Below are positions 16,704 through 26,963 of a stretch of 64,000 bases of DNA, one piece after another. The DNA is taken from contig NZ_MTFE01000010.1 of the NCBI RefSeq assembly GCF_001953305.1, positions 3,091,622 to 3,155,621 of the forward strand, written 5' to 3'. The position numbers were made by a program, and so were the translations under genes. The notes under the pieces are model-generated. The model saw only the letters and a list, made by a program, of their open reading frames with translations, had not been told where the DNA came from and searched no databases. This DNA comes from Cnuella takakiae. GTDB taxonomy: Bacteria; Bacteroidota; Bacteroidia; Chitinophagales; Chitinophagaceae. Within the stretch, counting starts at the first letter, position 1; every line of letters starts with the position of its first letter.

Positions 16704-18929
16704 ATGAACAATTTGCTTCGTGCTGTTGGCGTCATGGCCACATCGGCACTGCTATTTACCAGTTGCAAAAAGGGTGCTTTCAACGATTACTACGAGAGAC
16801 CCGCAGGCCTTGAAGCGCCTATTTACCAGGTGCTGACAGCCAAGGGTAACTTTAAAACCCTGCTGGCGGTAATTGATAAGAGCGGATATAAGGGTACCCT
16901 TTCCAGTGCAGGGTATTGGACCTTATTTGCACCCAACGATGCAGCTTTTGAAACCTACTTTAAAGAAAATAATACCAGCCTCTTAAGCTTTGATTCCACA
17001 AAAGCGCAGGCACTGGTTCAGTACCTGCTGGTTTATAACGCCTTCGATAAAAACAGGATAGACGATTACCAATCCAACACAGGGTGGGTGCCTGATATAG
17101 CCTTCCGGAGACGGACGGCTTACTATTCCGGCTTTTATAACGATACTACTGCCACCGGGCAGGTGGTAAAAACCATTGCCTCCAACCGCAACGGCGCTGC
17201 CCTTCCTTATGTGGCTGGCGACAACAACAACAAGTACATCCCCTACTTCACGGATGTATATTTTTCCAAGAAGAAGCTTTCGCAGCAAGACTATACTTAC
17301 TTCTATCCTGGCGCCAGCTTTACCGGCTTTAACGTAGCAGGTGCTGCCGTTGTCAACAAAGACATCACTGCGGAAAACGGCGTGGTGCACGAAATTAACC
17401 GTGTGGTGGCACCCCTGCTATCACTGGAAGAGTTTTTACGGAGCAAGCCGGAGTACAGCCTTTTCCGGAGCCTGTACGAAAAGTACATGGTGACCTACCA
17501 GCAAAATACGGATGCAACGCGCCGCTTTGCGTTGTTGGCAAAAGAACCTGCAACGGTATTTGTAAAAACCTTCAGCAGCCTGCTGGCCTTTTCGCCCAAC
17601 AACGAAAACTTCTCCAAGCTGCAGGATAACGACGGACAGCAGGACTCGTGGAGTATGATTGTGCCGCGCAACGAACAGCTGCGCAGCTATATTGAGAATG
17701 TATTGCTGGAATACTACGGAAAGGATATCCGCAACCTCGGGCAATTACCGCCTGCTGTTATTTCTGATTTCCTTAATGCCCATATGTGGCAAACTGCATT
17801 GTGGCCAACCAAGTTCAGCACCACACCCAACTTCCTGGGTGAAGAAGCACGCTTTGATCCTGCAACGAACATTGCCGATAAGCGCATCCTGAGCAACGGC
17901 ATGTTTTATGGTGCCACCAGGGTGCAGGACGCCAACGTGTTTTCTTCCGTGTACTCGCGAGCCTACCTCGATCCCAAGTACACCATGATGACGCGTTTGC
18001 TGGACGCGGACCTGAAGTTTACCATCAACAGTCCCAACCAGAAGTATACCCTCTTTATGATGCCTGATGCCGTGTTGCGTGCCGCCGGTTACGACTATGT
18101 ACCCAGCATCAACGAGTGGGGATACACGCCTCCTGCTACCGGCATACGTACGGCGGGTGAAGCCGTGCGCCAGCGATTGCTGCGCATGCTCAACACCAGC
18201 CTGGTGCAAACACCCAAGGGCGAACTGGACAACCTTGGTGGTGCAGGTACCATTGCGGCCAGCAACGGTGAGGTGATCCGCTTCAATGCCAACCAGGTGA
18301 TGAGCGGCGGCAGTATGGATGCGGGCCAAACCATCCGCGTGGACAGCAGCCGCACCGTGCGCAATGGGAAAGTGTATTACCTCAACGGGTTACTTTCTTT
18401 CTCCGAAACAAGTATTGGTACCCATATTCAAAGGTTGGGTGCAGCCACTACTTCGGAGTTCAACTTCTTCTGGCAGTACCTGCTCAACTCGGCGGCCTCT
18501 TACAATGCCGCAACGGGTGAAATCATCGGTACTTCGGCTGGATCTTTCTACACCGTTTTTGTACCCAACAACAACGCCATCCGCCAGGCAGTGCGTGATG
18601 GTGTGCTGCCCGGCACACCCAGCACCGGCGTACCCAATTTTGCGCCTACCCTACCTGCCGACCGCGACCGGGTGAACCGCTTTATCCTGTATCACATCCT
18701 CAACAAGCGCACGGTAATTCCCGATGGCAAAGAGTCGGGTGGTTTTGAAACCTTGCTGAAGAATGGTGCGGGTGATGTGCTCACTGTAACGGTGCTGAGC
18801 CAGCCTGGCGCTATGATACTAACGGACATGAACAACCGCAGTACAACTGTGCTGGTGCCACAGAGTAATAACCTGTCCAACCGCACCGTGATTCACCTCA
18901 CGAACAATTACCTGCGTTATACCTTCTAA
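16704..18929 (+). CDS. Lipoprotein with about four fasciclin (FAS1) domains
   Basis: 741 residues. A lipoprotein signal ends in LLFTSCKKG, so the mature protein is anchored by Cys20, probably at the cell surface next to SusC/SusD. FAS1-type units are recognisable by the pattern TLFAPNDAAF followed by NGVVHEINRVVAP: unit 1 about 40-240, unit 2 about 245-430 (YSLFRSLYEKY, LGQLPPAVISDFLNAHMW), unit 3 about 440-590 (MMTRLLDADLKF, YTLFMMPDAVLRAAGYDY, NGEVIRFNANQVMSGG, YYLNGLLSF) and unit 4 about 595-741 (FYTVFVPNNNAIRQAV, RFILYHILNKRTVIPDG). FAS1 domains mediate adhesion or polysaccharide contact in other systems. As first gene of an operon followed 19 bp later by SusC, it probably serves as a surface glycan-binding or scaffold protein; no such role is proved by the sequence. 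Confidence 0.85.
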   Translation: MNNLLRAVGVMATSALLFTSCKKGAFNDYYERPAGLEAPIYQVLTAKGNFKTLLAVIDKSGYKGTLSSAGYWTLFAPNDAAFETYFKENNTSLLSFDSTKAQALVQYLLVYNAFDKNRIDDYQSNTGWVPDIAFRRRTAYYSGFYNDTTATGQVVKTIASNRNGAALPYVAGDNNNKYIPYFTDVYFSKKKLSQQDYTYFYPGASFTGFNVAGAAVVNKDITAENGVVHEINRVVAPLLSLEEFLRSKPEYSLFRSLYEKYMVTYQQNTDATRRFALLAKEPATVFVKTFSSLLAFSPNNENFSKLQDNDGQQDSWSMIVPRNEQLRSYIENVLLEYYGKDIRNLGQLPPAVISDFLNAHMWQTALWPTKFSTTPNFLGEEARFDPATNIADKRILSNGMFYGATRVQDANVFSSVYSRAYLDPKYTMMTRLLDADLKFTINSPNQKYTLFMMPDAVLRAAGYDYVPSINEWGYTPPATGIRTAGEAVRQRLLRMLNTSLVQTPKGELDNLGGAGTIAASNGEVIRFNANQVMSGGSMDAGQTIRVDSSRTVRNGKVYYLNGLLSFSETSIGTHIQRLGAATTSEFNFFWQYLLNSAASYNAATGEIIGTSAGSFYTVFVPNNNAIRQAVRDGVLPGTPSTGVPNFAPTLPADRDRVNRFILYHILNKRTVIPDGKESGGFETLLKNGAGDVLTVTVLSQPGAMILTDMNNRSTTVLVPQSNNLSNRTVIHLTNNYLRYTF

Positions 18930-18948
18930 AAATTCCTACACGCCAAAT

Positions 18949-21900
18949 ATGAAAAAGCTATTGACCTTGCTGGGCATCATGCTTAGCCTTGTGGCCACAT
19001 TGCCTGTGCTGGCCCAGGATGCACCAGTGATTATTGTGCAGGGAAAGATCACCGATAAGCAAAAGGCCGCACTTACGGGTGTGACAGTTGCCGAAGTGGA
19101 CGCCGAACAGCGTACCGTGCGGGCCGTTACCACCGATGTGGAAGGTGCATTCGCCATGCGGATCAACAACAAAAAGAACAAGCTTTCTTTTTCTTTTATC
19201 GGGTATAAAACCTTAACTCTCGGCATCAACGATCGTAAGGAGTTTAACCTGGTGCTGGAAAGCAATAGCGCCGACCTGGGTGAAGTGGTGATTGTGTCGC
19301 AGCGCAAAACAGAAAACGGCAACGTGGCCATTGCGGAAAAAGACCTGACTACGGCTGTTGCGCGTATCAGTGCCAAAGACCTGGAAGAGATGCAGGCCGC
19401 CTCCATCGACCAGGCATTGCAGGGCCGCCTCTCGGGTGTGGACATCACCGCATCTTCCGGCGACCCCGGTGCCGGTATGCAAATCCGTATTCGTGGTACC
19501 TCTTCCATTAACGGCTCCAACAACCCCATGATCGTGGTGGATGGTATGCCTTACGAAACACAGATCCCTTCCGACTTCAACTTCGGTACCGCCGACGAAC
19601 TGGGTTATGCTTCCCTGCTCAATATTGCGCCTACCGATATCCGGGACATTACCATTTTAAAAGATGCTGCCGCTACCGCCATCTGGGGTTCGCGTGCCGC
19701 CAACGGCGTACTGCTCATCACCACCAAGCGCGGTGCTATTGGCCGGCCCACAATTACCTACAACTTCAAAGGTTCGATGATGCGCCAGCCTGAAGCCATA
19801 CCCATGCTAAACGGTAACCAGTATTCCACCCTGGTACCTGAAGCATTTATGAACCGGAATGGTATGCCCCTGAATACACAAACGGTAAAAGAATTTCAGT
19901 ACGACCCCAACGATCCTTACTGGTTTTACAACTACAGCAACAATACCGACTGGGTTCGGGAAATCAGCCAGACCGGTTTTTCGCAAGACCATACCGTGGC
20001 TATGAACGGTGGTGGCGAAAGGGCTAAATATTATGCATCGGTAGGTATGCTCAACCAGCGGGGTACCACCATTGGTACCGGACTGAACCGGCTGAATACC
20101 CGTATCAATTTGGACTATGAAGTGTCTGATCGTATCAAGATCCGAACCGACCTTTCCTTTTCGCATACTGACAACAACCGCAACTATGTAAACAGCTCCA
20201 ACAATGCTGATGGCATTCGCAATATTGCCTACAACAAGATGCCCAATATGAGCGTGTACGAGTATGATGAATTTGGCAACCGCACGCCCAACTTCTTCTC
20301 GCCCGCCATCAACATACAAGGCCAGTATGCCGGTACCTACAACCCGGTGGCTATGGCGCTTGCGGCAAAGAACAATATCCTCAACGACCGCGTAACCCCG
20401 CGTTTCAACCTGCAGTACCAGATCATTCCTGAAGTGCTGTTGGCTACCGCCGATGTGCAGTTTGATATCAACAATACCAAGACAAAAACCTTCCTGCCGC
20501 AAAATGCTACCGGCCGCCCTTATACCGAAACGGTGGTGAACCGCGCTTACGATGGCGACCTCGATGTTTTCAACGTTACTTCCAAAACAAACTTTGTTTA
20601 TACACCCAAGTTCAAGGACAAGAAACACAACCTGATCTCTTACCTGTCCTTGTTCACCTTCGACAACAAGACCGCATCGCACGAAGCGCTCTCTTCCAAT
20701 ACTGCTTCTTCGCTCCTGCAGGATCCTTCCATTCCTTCGCGTACCCAAAACCAGGAGCTGCGCCTGGTAGCCAACCAAACCCAAACCCGGAATATTGCCG
20801 CTACCCTCAGTGCGCAGTATAGCCTGAAGGACCGCTACATTGTAAACCTCGGTATTCGTGGTGAAGGCCACTCGCGTTTTGGCCCCGGCCACCGCTATGG
20901 TTCCTTCCCCTCCTTGTCGGCACGCTACCGCATTTCCGACGAGCCTTTTATGGCCGTATTCCGCAAGGTGATCAACGACCTGAGCCTACGTGCTTCTTAT
21001 GGCCAGAGCGGTAACGCTCCCCGCAGGGACTATACTTTTTACAATACCTACAACAACTTCGACTGGGGTTATGCCGGACAAGCTGCCGTTTACCCTGCCA
21101 ACATGGAGTTGAAGAACCTGCGTTGGGAAACCATCATTGGTCAAAACTTTGGTTTTAACCTCGCCATGTTCAAATCGAAGCTGAACGTGGACGTGGAGAT
21201 TTACAAGAACAAAACCAAGGACCTCTTCTTCGCCAACCCCGGTTTGCAGATCTCTTCGTTCACTGGTTTTAATACCGTGGATATGAACGTGGGTACCATG
21301 GACAACCAGGGCTGGGAACTGTCGCTGAATGCAACGCCGTACCAGAACAAGAAACTGAAGTGGACCCTGAACTTCAACATCGCCCGCAACATCAACATGA
21401 TCCGCGAGATATCGGAGTTCTACCCCCGCGAGCAGGGCAACCTCACCGCCAACGGGCAGTACAAAACCTATATGCAGGTAAACAACCCCTTTGGTTCTTT
21501 CTATGGGTTCCGCTACGAGGGCGTGTACAGCACCACCGAATCGACGGTAGCTACCGATGCCAAGGGCCAGCCCATTGTGGGCCCCAACGGCCAGAAAGTG
21601 TATATGCGCTTCAACTATCCCAACGTGGATTACCAGTTCCAGGCGGGTGATGCCAAATACGCCGATATCAACAAGGATGGTAATATCAACTACATGGACA
21701 TCGTGTACCTGGGCAACAGCAACCCCCAGCTGACCGGTGGCTTTGGCTCCAGCCTTTCGTTTAAAAATACCTGGACGCTTACCTGCTTCTTCAACTACCG
21801 CTACAAGTACGACGTGGTAAACGGCACCAAGATGCAGACCACCAACATGTTTGGCTACAGCAACCAAAGCACCGCCGTGCTCCGCCGCTGGCGCAAGGAA

Positions 21901-22224
21901 GGCGATGTAACGGATATCCCCCGCGCCCTGTTTGGCAGTGGCTACAACTGGCTGGGATCGGACCGCTATGTAGAGGATGCAAGCTTCCTGCGTTTCCGCA
22001 CACTCACCCTGCGCTACAATATGCCCCGCGCTGTTGCAGGCAAGCTGAAGCTGAAAAACATGAGCGCCTTTGTTACCGGCGAAAACCTGTTTACCTGGAC
22101 CAACTATACCGGCCAGGACCCCGAGGTGAGCATGCGTGGTAACGACCCCTTCCGCGTGGCTATCGACTACTCGATGACACCGCCGGTGAAAACGGTAACC
22201 ATCGGTCTTACCGGTTCATTCTAA
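18949..22224 (+). CDS. SusC-family TonB-dependent outer-membrane transporter
   Basis: 1091 residues with signal peptide (MKKLLTLLGIMLSLVATLPVLAQ). A carboxypeptidase-like beta-sandwich domain follows (about 30-105, VQGKITDKQKAALTGVTV), then the plug (about 120-240; IDQALQGRLSGVDIT, QIRIRGTSSINGSNNPMIVVDGMPY, ITILKDAAATAIWGSRAANGVLLITTKRG) and the barrel ending in VTIGLTGSF with a terminal Phe. SusC proteins import oligosaccharides across the outer membrane with TonB energy, capped by a SusD lid. The cognate SusD is 46 bp downstream. It likely imports RG-I oligosaccharides, inferred from the locus. Confidence 0.96.
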   Translation: MKKLLTLLGIMLSLVATLPVLAQDAPVIIVQGKITDKQKAALTGVTVAEVDAEQRTVRAVTTDVEGAFAMRINNKKNKLSFSFIGYKTLTLGINDRKEFNLVLESNSADLGEVVIVSQRKTENGNVAIAEKDLTTAVARISAKDLEEMQAASIDQALQGRLSGVDITASSGDPGAGMQIRIRGTSSINGSNNPMIVVDGMPYETQIPSDFNFGTADELGYASLLNIAPTDIRDITILKDAAATAIWGSRAANGVLLITTKRGAIGRPTITYNFKGSMMRQPEAIPMLNGNQYSTLVPEAFMNRNGMPLNTQTVKEFQYDPNDPYWFYNYSNNTDWVREISQTGFSQDHTVAMNGGGERAKYYASVGMLNQRGTTIGTGLNRLNTRINLDYEVSDRIKIRTDLSFSHTDNNRNYVNSSNNADGIRNIAYNKMPNMSVYEYDEFGNRTPNFFSPAINIQGQYAGTYNPVAMALAAKNNILNDRVTPRFNLQYQIIPEVLLATADVQFDINNTKTKTFLPQNATGRPYTETVVNRAYDGDLDVFNVTSKTNFVYTPKFKDKKHNLISYLSLFTFDNKTASHEALSSNTASSLLQDPSIPSRTQNQELRLVANQTQTRNIAATLSAQYSLKDRYIVNLGIRGEGHSRFGPGHRYGSFPSLSARYRISDEPFMAVFRKVINDLSLRASYGQSGNAPRRDYTFYNTYNNFDWGYAGQAAVYPANMELKNLRWETIIGQNFGFNLAMFKSKLNVDVEIYKNKTKDLFFANPGLQISSFTGFNTVDMNVGTMDNQGWELSLNATPYQNKKLKWTLNFNIARNINMIREISEFYPREQGNLTANGQYKTYMQVNNPFGSFYGFRYEGVYSTTESTVATDAKGQPIVGPNGQKVYMRFNYPNVDYQFQAGDAKYADINKDGNINYMDIVYLGNSNPQLTGGFGSSLSFKNTWTLTCFFNYRYKYDVVNGTKMQTTNMFGYSNQSTAVLRRWRKEGDVTDIPRALFGSGYNWLGSDRYVEDASFLRFRTLTLRYNMPRAVAGKLKLKNMSAFVTGENLFTWTNYTGQDPEVSMRGNDPFRVAIDYSMTPPVKTVTIGLTGSF

Positions 22225-22270
22225 ACACCGCGCATTCAACCAACAGAATCACCATTCCAACAGCAACAAA

Positions 22271-23773
22271 ATGAAGTTGTTTCAAAAAATATCCTTCCGG
22301 ATCGCCTGCCTGCTGGCAGTGCTATCGCTGGCCTCCTGCCAGAAATACCTGGATCTTAAACCCCAGGACGGCATCATCCGCCAAAACTTCTGGCAAACCA
22401 AGGAGCAGATGCAGGCCGCCGTTAATGGCTGTTATGCCTCCCTGCTGGGTGCACCCGCAGGTGTAAGCGACCGTGCCCTGCCCGAGTACCTCTTCCTGTG
22501 GGGTGAGCTCCGCGCCGATATGCTGTCTGCCAACCTGGGTGTAACCAACGAGGACCTGGAGATCATGAACAGCAATATCGATCCGAGCAATACCATCACC
22601 AACTGGCGCTCGGTGTACCGTACCATCAACTACTGCAATACGGTAATTGATTTTGCGCCCTCTGTGCTGGAAGTAGATAAAACCCTCTCGCAGGCAAGCC
22701 TGGATGCTGCCGTTGCGGAAGCCAAAACCCTGCGTGCCCTGATGTTTTTCTACCTGGTGCGCAGCTTCCGTGATGTACCCCTGGTGCTGAAGGCTACCTA
22801 TAGCGACCAGCAGTTGGAGCAGTTGCCCAAATCTTCGGATACGGCGGTATTGGCGCAAATAGTAAAAGACCTGGTTGCTGCGGAACCCGTGACGCCTGAA
22901 TCTTTTGGCGACAAAAGCCTGGATAAAGGCCGCATCACTAAGTACACCGTTAATGCCCTGCTGGCCGATGTGTACCTGTGGATGGAGAAATACCCCGAAG
23001 CCCTTGCTGCTGCCGATAAGGTGATCAACTCGGGCCGCTTTGGATTGGTGCGTGGCAATAGCGCCTGGTTCAATACCCTGTACTACCAGGGCAATAGCAA
23101 CGAAGCGATTTTTGAATTCCAATACGACCGCCAAAAGCTCAATCCTTTCTTTGGCATCTTCCGCAACCGTCCCCGTTTTATGGCCAGCTCAAGGGTGATG
23201 GAAGAAATTTATACCGTAGACTTCCAGGACGATACCAAACGCGACATCCGTGGTGACGGTGCCGCCGTGCGGGCCACCGATGGTATGATCTGGAAATACC
23301 TGGGCGTGGACAACAACACCATGCGGGCACAGGAAGAAAGCTTTGCCCACTGGATTGTGTACCGCTATGCCGATGTGCTGCTGATGAAGGCCGAATGCCT
23401 TGCCCAGCTGAACCGCGGCCGCGAAGCCCTCGACATCGTGTACACCATCCGCCAGCGTGCCGGCGCTCTTGCCGCCACCGACCGCAACCCCGATGCGCAG
23501 GATAAGGTAGGTATCACCGATTTTATTCTTGAAGAAAGGGCCCGTGAGTTTGCCTACGAAGGCAAACGCTGGTACGATGTGCTGCGCCATGCCAAGCGCG
23601 ACAACTACAGCCGCCTGCAGTTGCTGCTCGACCTGATTGCCAACAGCGTTCCCGCCGACCGCCAACAGTCGGCCATTGCCAAGGCAAAGGATAAAAACAG
23701 CCACTACTTCCCCATCTATATCTACGAACTGCAAACGGACAAGAACCTGGTGCAAAACCCATTTTATAAATAA
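22271..23773 (+). CDS. SusD/RagB-family surface glycan-binding lipoprotein
   Basis: 500 residues. Lipobox LLAVLSLASCQKY puts the lipid on a Cys near residue 22. The RagB/SusD fold is shown by YLDLKPQDGIIRQNFWQTKEQMQAAVNGCYASL, by helical repeats such as KTLRALMFFYLVRSFRDVPLV and VNALLADVYLWMEKYPEALAAADKVI, and by the C-terminal FILEERAREFAYEGKRWYDVLRH and YPIYIYELQTDKNLVQNPFY-type ending. It forms the lid of the preceding SusC and recruits the oligosaccharide. Its stop TAA overlaps an ATG at 23773 of the next frame, although the FAS1 gene probably starts at 23791. Confidence 0.95.
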   Translation: MKLFQKISFRIACLLAVLSLASCQKYLDLKPQDGIIRQNFWQTKEQMQAAVNGCYASLLGAPAGVSDRALPEYLFLWGELRADMLSANLGVTNEDLEIMNSNIDPSNTITNWRSVYRTINYCNTVIDFAPSVLEVDKTLSQASLDAAVAEAKTLRALMFFYLVRSFRDVPLVLKATYSDQQLEQLPKSSDTAVLAQIVKDLVAAEPVTPESFGDKSLDKGRITKYTVNALLADVYLWMEKYPEALAAADKVINSGRFGLVRGNSAWFNTLYYQGNSNEAIFEFQYDRQKLNPFFGIFRNRPRFMASSRVMEEIYTVDFQDDTKRDIRGDGAAVRATDGMIWKYLGVDNNTMRAQEESFAHWIVYRYADVLLMKAECLAQLNRGREALDIVYTIRQRAGALAATDRNPDAQDKVGITDFILEERAREFAYEGKRWYDVLRHAKRDNYSRLQLLLDLIANSVPADRQQSAIAKAKDKNSHYFPIYIYELQTDKNLVQNPFYK

Positions 23774-23790
23774 TGCCAAGCCATACTAAT

Positions 23791-25452
23791 ATGAGAACAT
23801 TGCTTTCCAAAACGCTATGGGCTTGGGTTGCCGCTCTGGCGATGGTGGCTTACAGCAGCTGCCAAAAGGTAGAAATCGTAGAGTCGACTACTACGGATGT
23901 AAACATGTACGACTTCCTGCTGAAGAATGGGAAAACCTATTCGGAGTGGGCCAAGGTATTGGACCGTACCGGCAACGCGGGTTTTCTCAATGCCTATGGC
24001 GCTTATACGATGTTTGCGCCCACTAACGACGCGGTAAAAGGTTATCTCGCGCAGGTAGGCAAGCCCACCGTTAATGATGTGGACCTCGACCAACTGAAAA
24101 ATCTGGTGCGTTTTCACCTGATACAGGACACCATCGGCACCAGCAATTTCAAGGATGGCAAACTGCCCACCATCACCATGCTGGGCCAGTACCTCATCAC
24201 CGGGGTGTTGAACAAAGACGGTGTTTCGCGTTATGAAGTAAACCGCCAGGCTCTGGTGATGCAGCCCAACGTGATTTGCGGCAACGGCATTGTACATGGG
24301 TTGAACCAGGTATTGATTCCCGCCAGCAAAACACTGGCGCAGCTTATTGAAGCCGATCCCGACTACTCGGTATTTACCCAGGCCCTTAAAGCTACCGGTT
24401 TTTACGACCGCCTGAATGTTGTGGACGCCGATACCAGCAAGCGCTTTATGAGCGTGATTGCCGAAACAAACAAAGCTTTGCAGGATTCGGGCATCGTTAG
24501 TTATGATGCCTTGCGCCGTAAGTATTCGCAAACGGGCAACCCTGCTGCCACCAATGACGGTCTTTACCTCTATGTGGCCTACCACATCATGCCTGATGCC
24601 CGCTACCTGGCCGATATCATCACCGCACCTTCGCACCCCACAAGGGCGCCCCTCGAAGTGCTTACCTCCAAGCTTGATGGCCAGACGGTGCTGATCAATG
24701 AAATTGAATTCAACGGCAACCTGGAAAAAGGTGTTGCCCTCAACCGCATTAAAAGCGATATTTCGGCAACCAACGGCGTACTCCACAGCGCCACCGCCCA
24801 TTTCTCTATCAAGGTGCGCACACCTGTAGCCACCTACTGGGATGTGGCCGACTTCCCGGAAATCCGAAAGCTGCCATCATTTTTCCGTAAGCAGACTTAC
24901 AACTTTGAACTGGGCTCGCTCAAGGATTTTACCTGGGAAAAAGGTGCGCTCACCTATACCTATACCACCGCTTCCAACTTCCCGGTGTACTGGAACGATT
25001 ACCTCCAGATACCGCTTGGCCTGACGAATACGGCCCGCAACCGCTGGGTGGAAATGAAAACCCCCTTGCTGGTAAAAGGCCGCTACAAGGTATGGGTATG
25101 TTACCGCCAGCAAAAGGCTTCCAACAACAACCCGCCCTTCCCTACACAGGTTTCTTTCCGGGGCGAACCCATGAGCCGCCTGCTCAATTTTGACGAAGGC
25201 GCTCCTTCGGGTACCGATGGCGAACTGGAGGCCCTGGGTTGGAAGCGGTATATGGAAGTAAGCAATGGCTTGTACTGTGGCCGCCTGCTGGGTACCATCG
25301 ATGTGCCCACTACCGACCGCCACACCATCCGCATGGAAGCCATCACCGGCGCCGGCCAAAACCAGAACAACCTGGATATGATCCATTTCATACCGGTAAA
25401 TATGCCACAAATACGCCCCCTGTTTAAACGCGATGGCGGTTTGATTCCCTAA
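23791..25452 (+). CDS. FAS1-domain lipoprotein with C-terminal beta-sandwich
   Basis: 553 residues from the ATG at 23791; an ATG at 23773 overlapping the SusD stop would add six residues. Lipobox MVAYSSCQK. Two FAS1 units are visible: about 30-195 (YTMFAPTNDAVKGYL ending NGIVHGLNQVLIPAS) and about 200-350 (DYSVFTQALKATGFYDRL ending NGVLHSATAHFSI). The last 190 residues form a different domain (FELGSLKDFTWEKGALTYTY, RYKVWVCYRQQKASNNNPPF, HTIRMEAITGAGQNQNNLDMIHFIPV), beta-rich and resembling carbohydrate-binding modules in its ending. I infer a surface glycan-binding protein built on a FAS1 stalk, filling the slot of SusE/SGBP-B next to SusD. No close characterised relative recalled. Confidence 0.82.
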   Translation: MRTLLSKTLWAWVAALAMVAYSSCQKVEIVESTTTDVNMYDFLLKNGKTYSEWAKVLDRTGNAGFLNAYGAYTMFAPTNDAVKGYLAQVGKPTVNDVDLDQLKNLVRFHLIQDTIGTSNFKDGKLPTITMLGQYLITGVLNKDGVSRYEVNRQALVMQPNVICGNGIVHGLNQVLIPASKTLAQLIEADPDYSVFTQALKATGFYDRLNVVDADTSKRFMSVIAETNKALQDSGIVSYDALRRKYSQTGNPAATNDGLYLYVAYHIMPDARYLADIITAPSHPTRAPLEVLTSKLDGQTVLINEIEFNGNLEKGVALNRIKSDISATNGVLHSATAHFSIKVRTPVATYWDVADFPEIRKLPSFFRKQTYNFELGSLKDFTWEKGALTYTYTTASNFPVYWNDYLQIPLGLTNTARNRWVEMKTPLLVKGRYKVWVCYRQQKASNNNPPFPTQVSFRGEPMSRLLNFDEGAPSGTDGELEALGWKRYMEVSNGLYCGRLLGTIDVPTTDRHTIRMEAITGAGQNQNNLDMIHFIPVNMPQIRPLFKRDGGLIP

Positions 25453-25474
25453 CACAGAATACCCTAGAATAAAG

Positions 25475-26944
25475 ATGTTGCGCAATAAAATAAACCAACT
25501 GCTGCTGGTGCTTGCCCTGGGTGGCGCGGTGGCTGGTTGTTCCAAAAACGAAACGGCTCCTGCTTTTCCCAATGCAAGCGTAGGGAAAAGCCTGGCTGAA
25601 GTAATTGAAGCTACGCCCAGGCTATCGCTGCTGGCAGGCTACCTGAAAAAATCGGGACTGCTTAAAGAACTGGAAGCCTCCAAAACCTACACGGTATGGG
25701 CGCCCGACAACGAAGCACTTAAAAGCCTTGATCCCACGATTGCAGCCGATAGTGCCAAACTGCGTGCGGTGCTTTCGAACCACATTGCCCTATTTAGCTA
25801 TTACAGCAAGGACGGTGGTGCAGGCAAAAGGGTGGAAATGCTCAATGGCAAGCAAGTATTTTTTGCCGGTGCCACCTTCGATGCATCGCCCATCACCGAA
25901 GCTGACCACAGCACCCGCAACGGTGTGCTGCATGTAATTGGAAAACTAGCGGCGCCCCTGCCCTCTGTTTGGGAATACATCAACGGCAATACCGCCGCCT
26001 ACCGGCAAAATGCGTTCATCGTTGGCCAGAACTACCAGGCTTTCGATCCTGCTCTGGCCATAGTAGACAGCATCAGTGCCAATACCGGTTTGCCGGTGTA
26101 CCGCCCCGGAACTGGCCTGGTTACCCGCAACCTTTTCCTGGACCAGGTAGCTGATGTACGAAGCGAAGAAAAGCTGTTCACCTATTTCTTGGTGGCCGAT
26201 GCTGCCATGGTATCGGAAACCAACAGGCTCCTGCCCTATTTCCGCACCTCCACTGCCGACAGCACGCTAAGCCTGAGCAGCTTCCGCTTGGTACGCGATA
26301 TGGTGGTGGAAGGCTATTTCACTAAGGAGCAGATCAGTGGTAACCTCGTTACCAGGTTTGGGGTTACCCTGCCGGTGCGCAGTGCCGATATTACTGCTTC
26401 CATCCGCCTGAGCAACGGCATCGTGCATGTGCTCGGCGGCATCAACTTCAACCTGGCGCAAAAGCTGCCCAATATCCTGGTGCAGGGCGAGCAGCCCCGC
26501 GGCACTTTCCGCCCCGATGGCAGCGTAGTAAACGTACGTGGCTCCGTTTTCTTCCGCGACCGCCTCAACCCCCTCACCGGTAAGGCATTCAATGATATCT
26601 ACGTGTACAATCACGGCGTGAGTGCCCTCAACTTGCAATACACCACGGCACCCCTGCCCGCTGCACGTTATAAAGTGTATTGGGTTGCGGTAAACGATAC
26701 GCTGCGGGTAAACGGTACCATCAACCCGACAGCTTTCCAGCAAAGGTTGGCCCTGGGCAGCCGCACGGCTACCAATTTTGCCCTGCGTGCCGTTGATGCC
26801 AACAATTATGGCGAAGTGCTGCTGGGTGAATATACCCACCCGGCTTACGGCCCGCTCGACCTGTTCTTGACGGCAGCGAGCAGTACCGCTGCGGGTGTCA
26901 ATACCCTTACCCTCGACTATATAAGGCTGGAGCCCCAATTATAA
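25475..26944 (+). CDS. FAS1-domain lipoprotein with C-terminal beta-sandwich
   Basis: 489 residues, lipobox LALGGAVAGCSKNE. Two FAS1 units: about 40-165 (LSLLAGYLKKSGLLKELEASKTYTVWAPDNEAL, NGVLHVIGKLAAP) and about 170-335 (LFTYFLVADAAMVSETNRLL, NGIVHVLGGINFNL). The C-terminal 150 residues (VRGSVFFRDRLNPLTGKAFNDIYVYNHG, YKVYWVAVNDTLRVNG, VNTLTLDYIRLEPQL) resemble the end domain of the preceding FAS1 protein and end in a strand typical of jelly-roll sugar-binding modules. It lies 22 bp after the previous FAS1 gene and 19 bp before the second SusC, so the operon has FAS1 proteins on both sides of the SusCD junction. Role as a glycan binder is inferred. Confidence 0.82.
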   Translation: MLRNKINQLLLVLALGGAVAGCSKNETAPAFPNASVGKSLAEVIEATPRLSLLAGYLKKSGLLKELEASKTYTVWAPDNEALKSLDPTIAADSAKLRAVLSNHIALFSYYSKDGGAGKRVEMLNGKQVFFAGATFDASPITEADHSTRNGVLHVIGKLAAPLPSVWEYINGNTAAYRQNAFIVGQNYQAFDPALAIVDSISANTGLPVYRPGTGLVTRNLFLDQVADVRSEEKLFTYFLVADAAMVSETNRLLPYFRTSTADSTLSLSSFRLVRDMVVEGYFTKEQISGNLVTRFGVTLPVRSADITASIRLSNGIVHVLGGINFNLAQKLPNILVQGEQPRGTFRPDGSVVNVRGSVFFRDRLNPLTGKAFNDIYVYNHGVSALNLQYTTAPLPAARYKVYWVAVNDTLRVNGTINPTAFQQRLALGSRTATNFALRAVDANNYGEVLLGEYTHPAYGPLDLFLTAASSTAAGVNTLTLDYIRLEPQL

Positions 26945-26963
26945 ATCACCTTACTACCGATAA

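Noticed and set aside
19807..20892. Minus-strand open frame of 361 codons inside the first susC
   Set aside because: Shadow of the SusC barrel; composition reflects the complementary strand.
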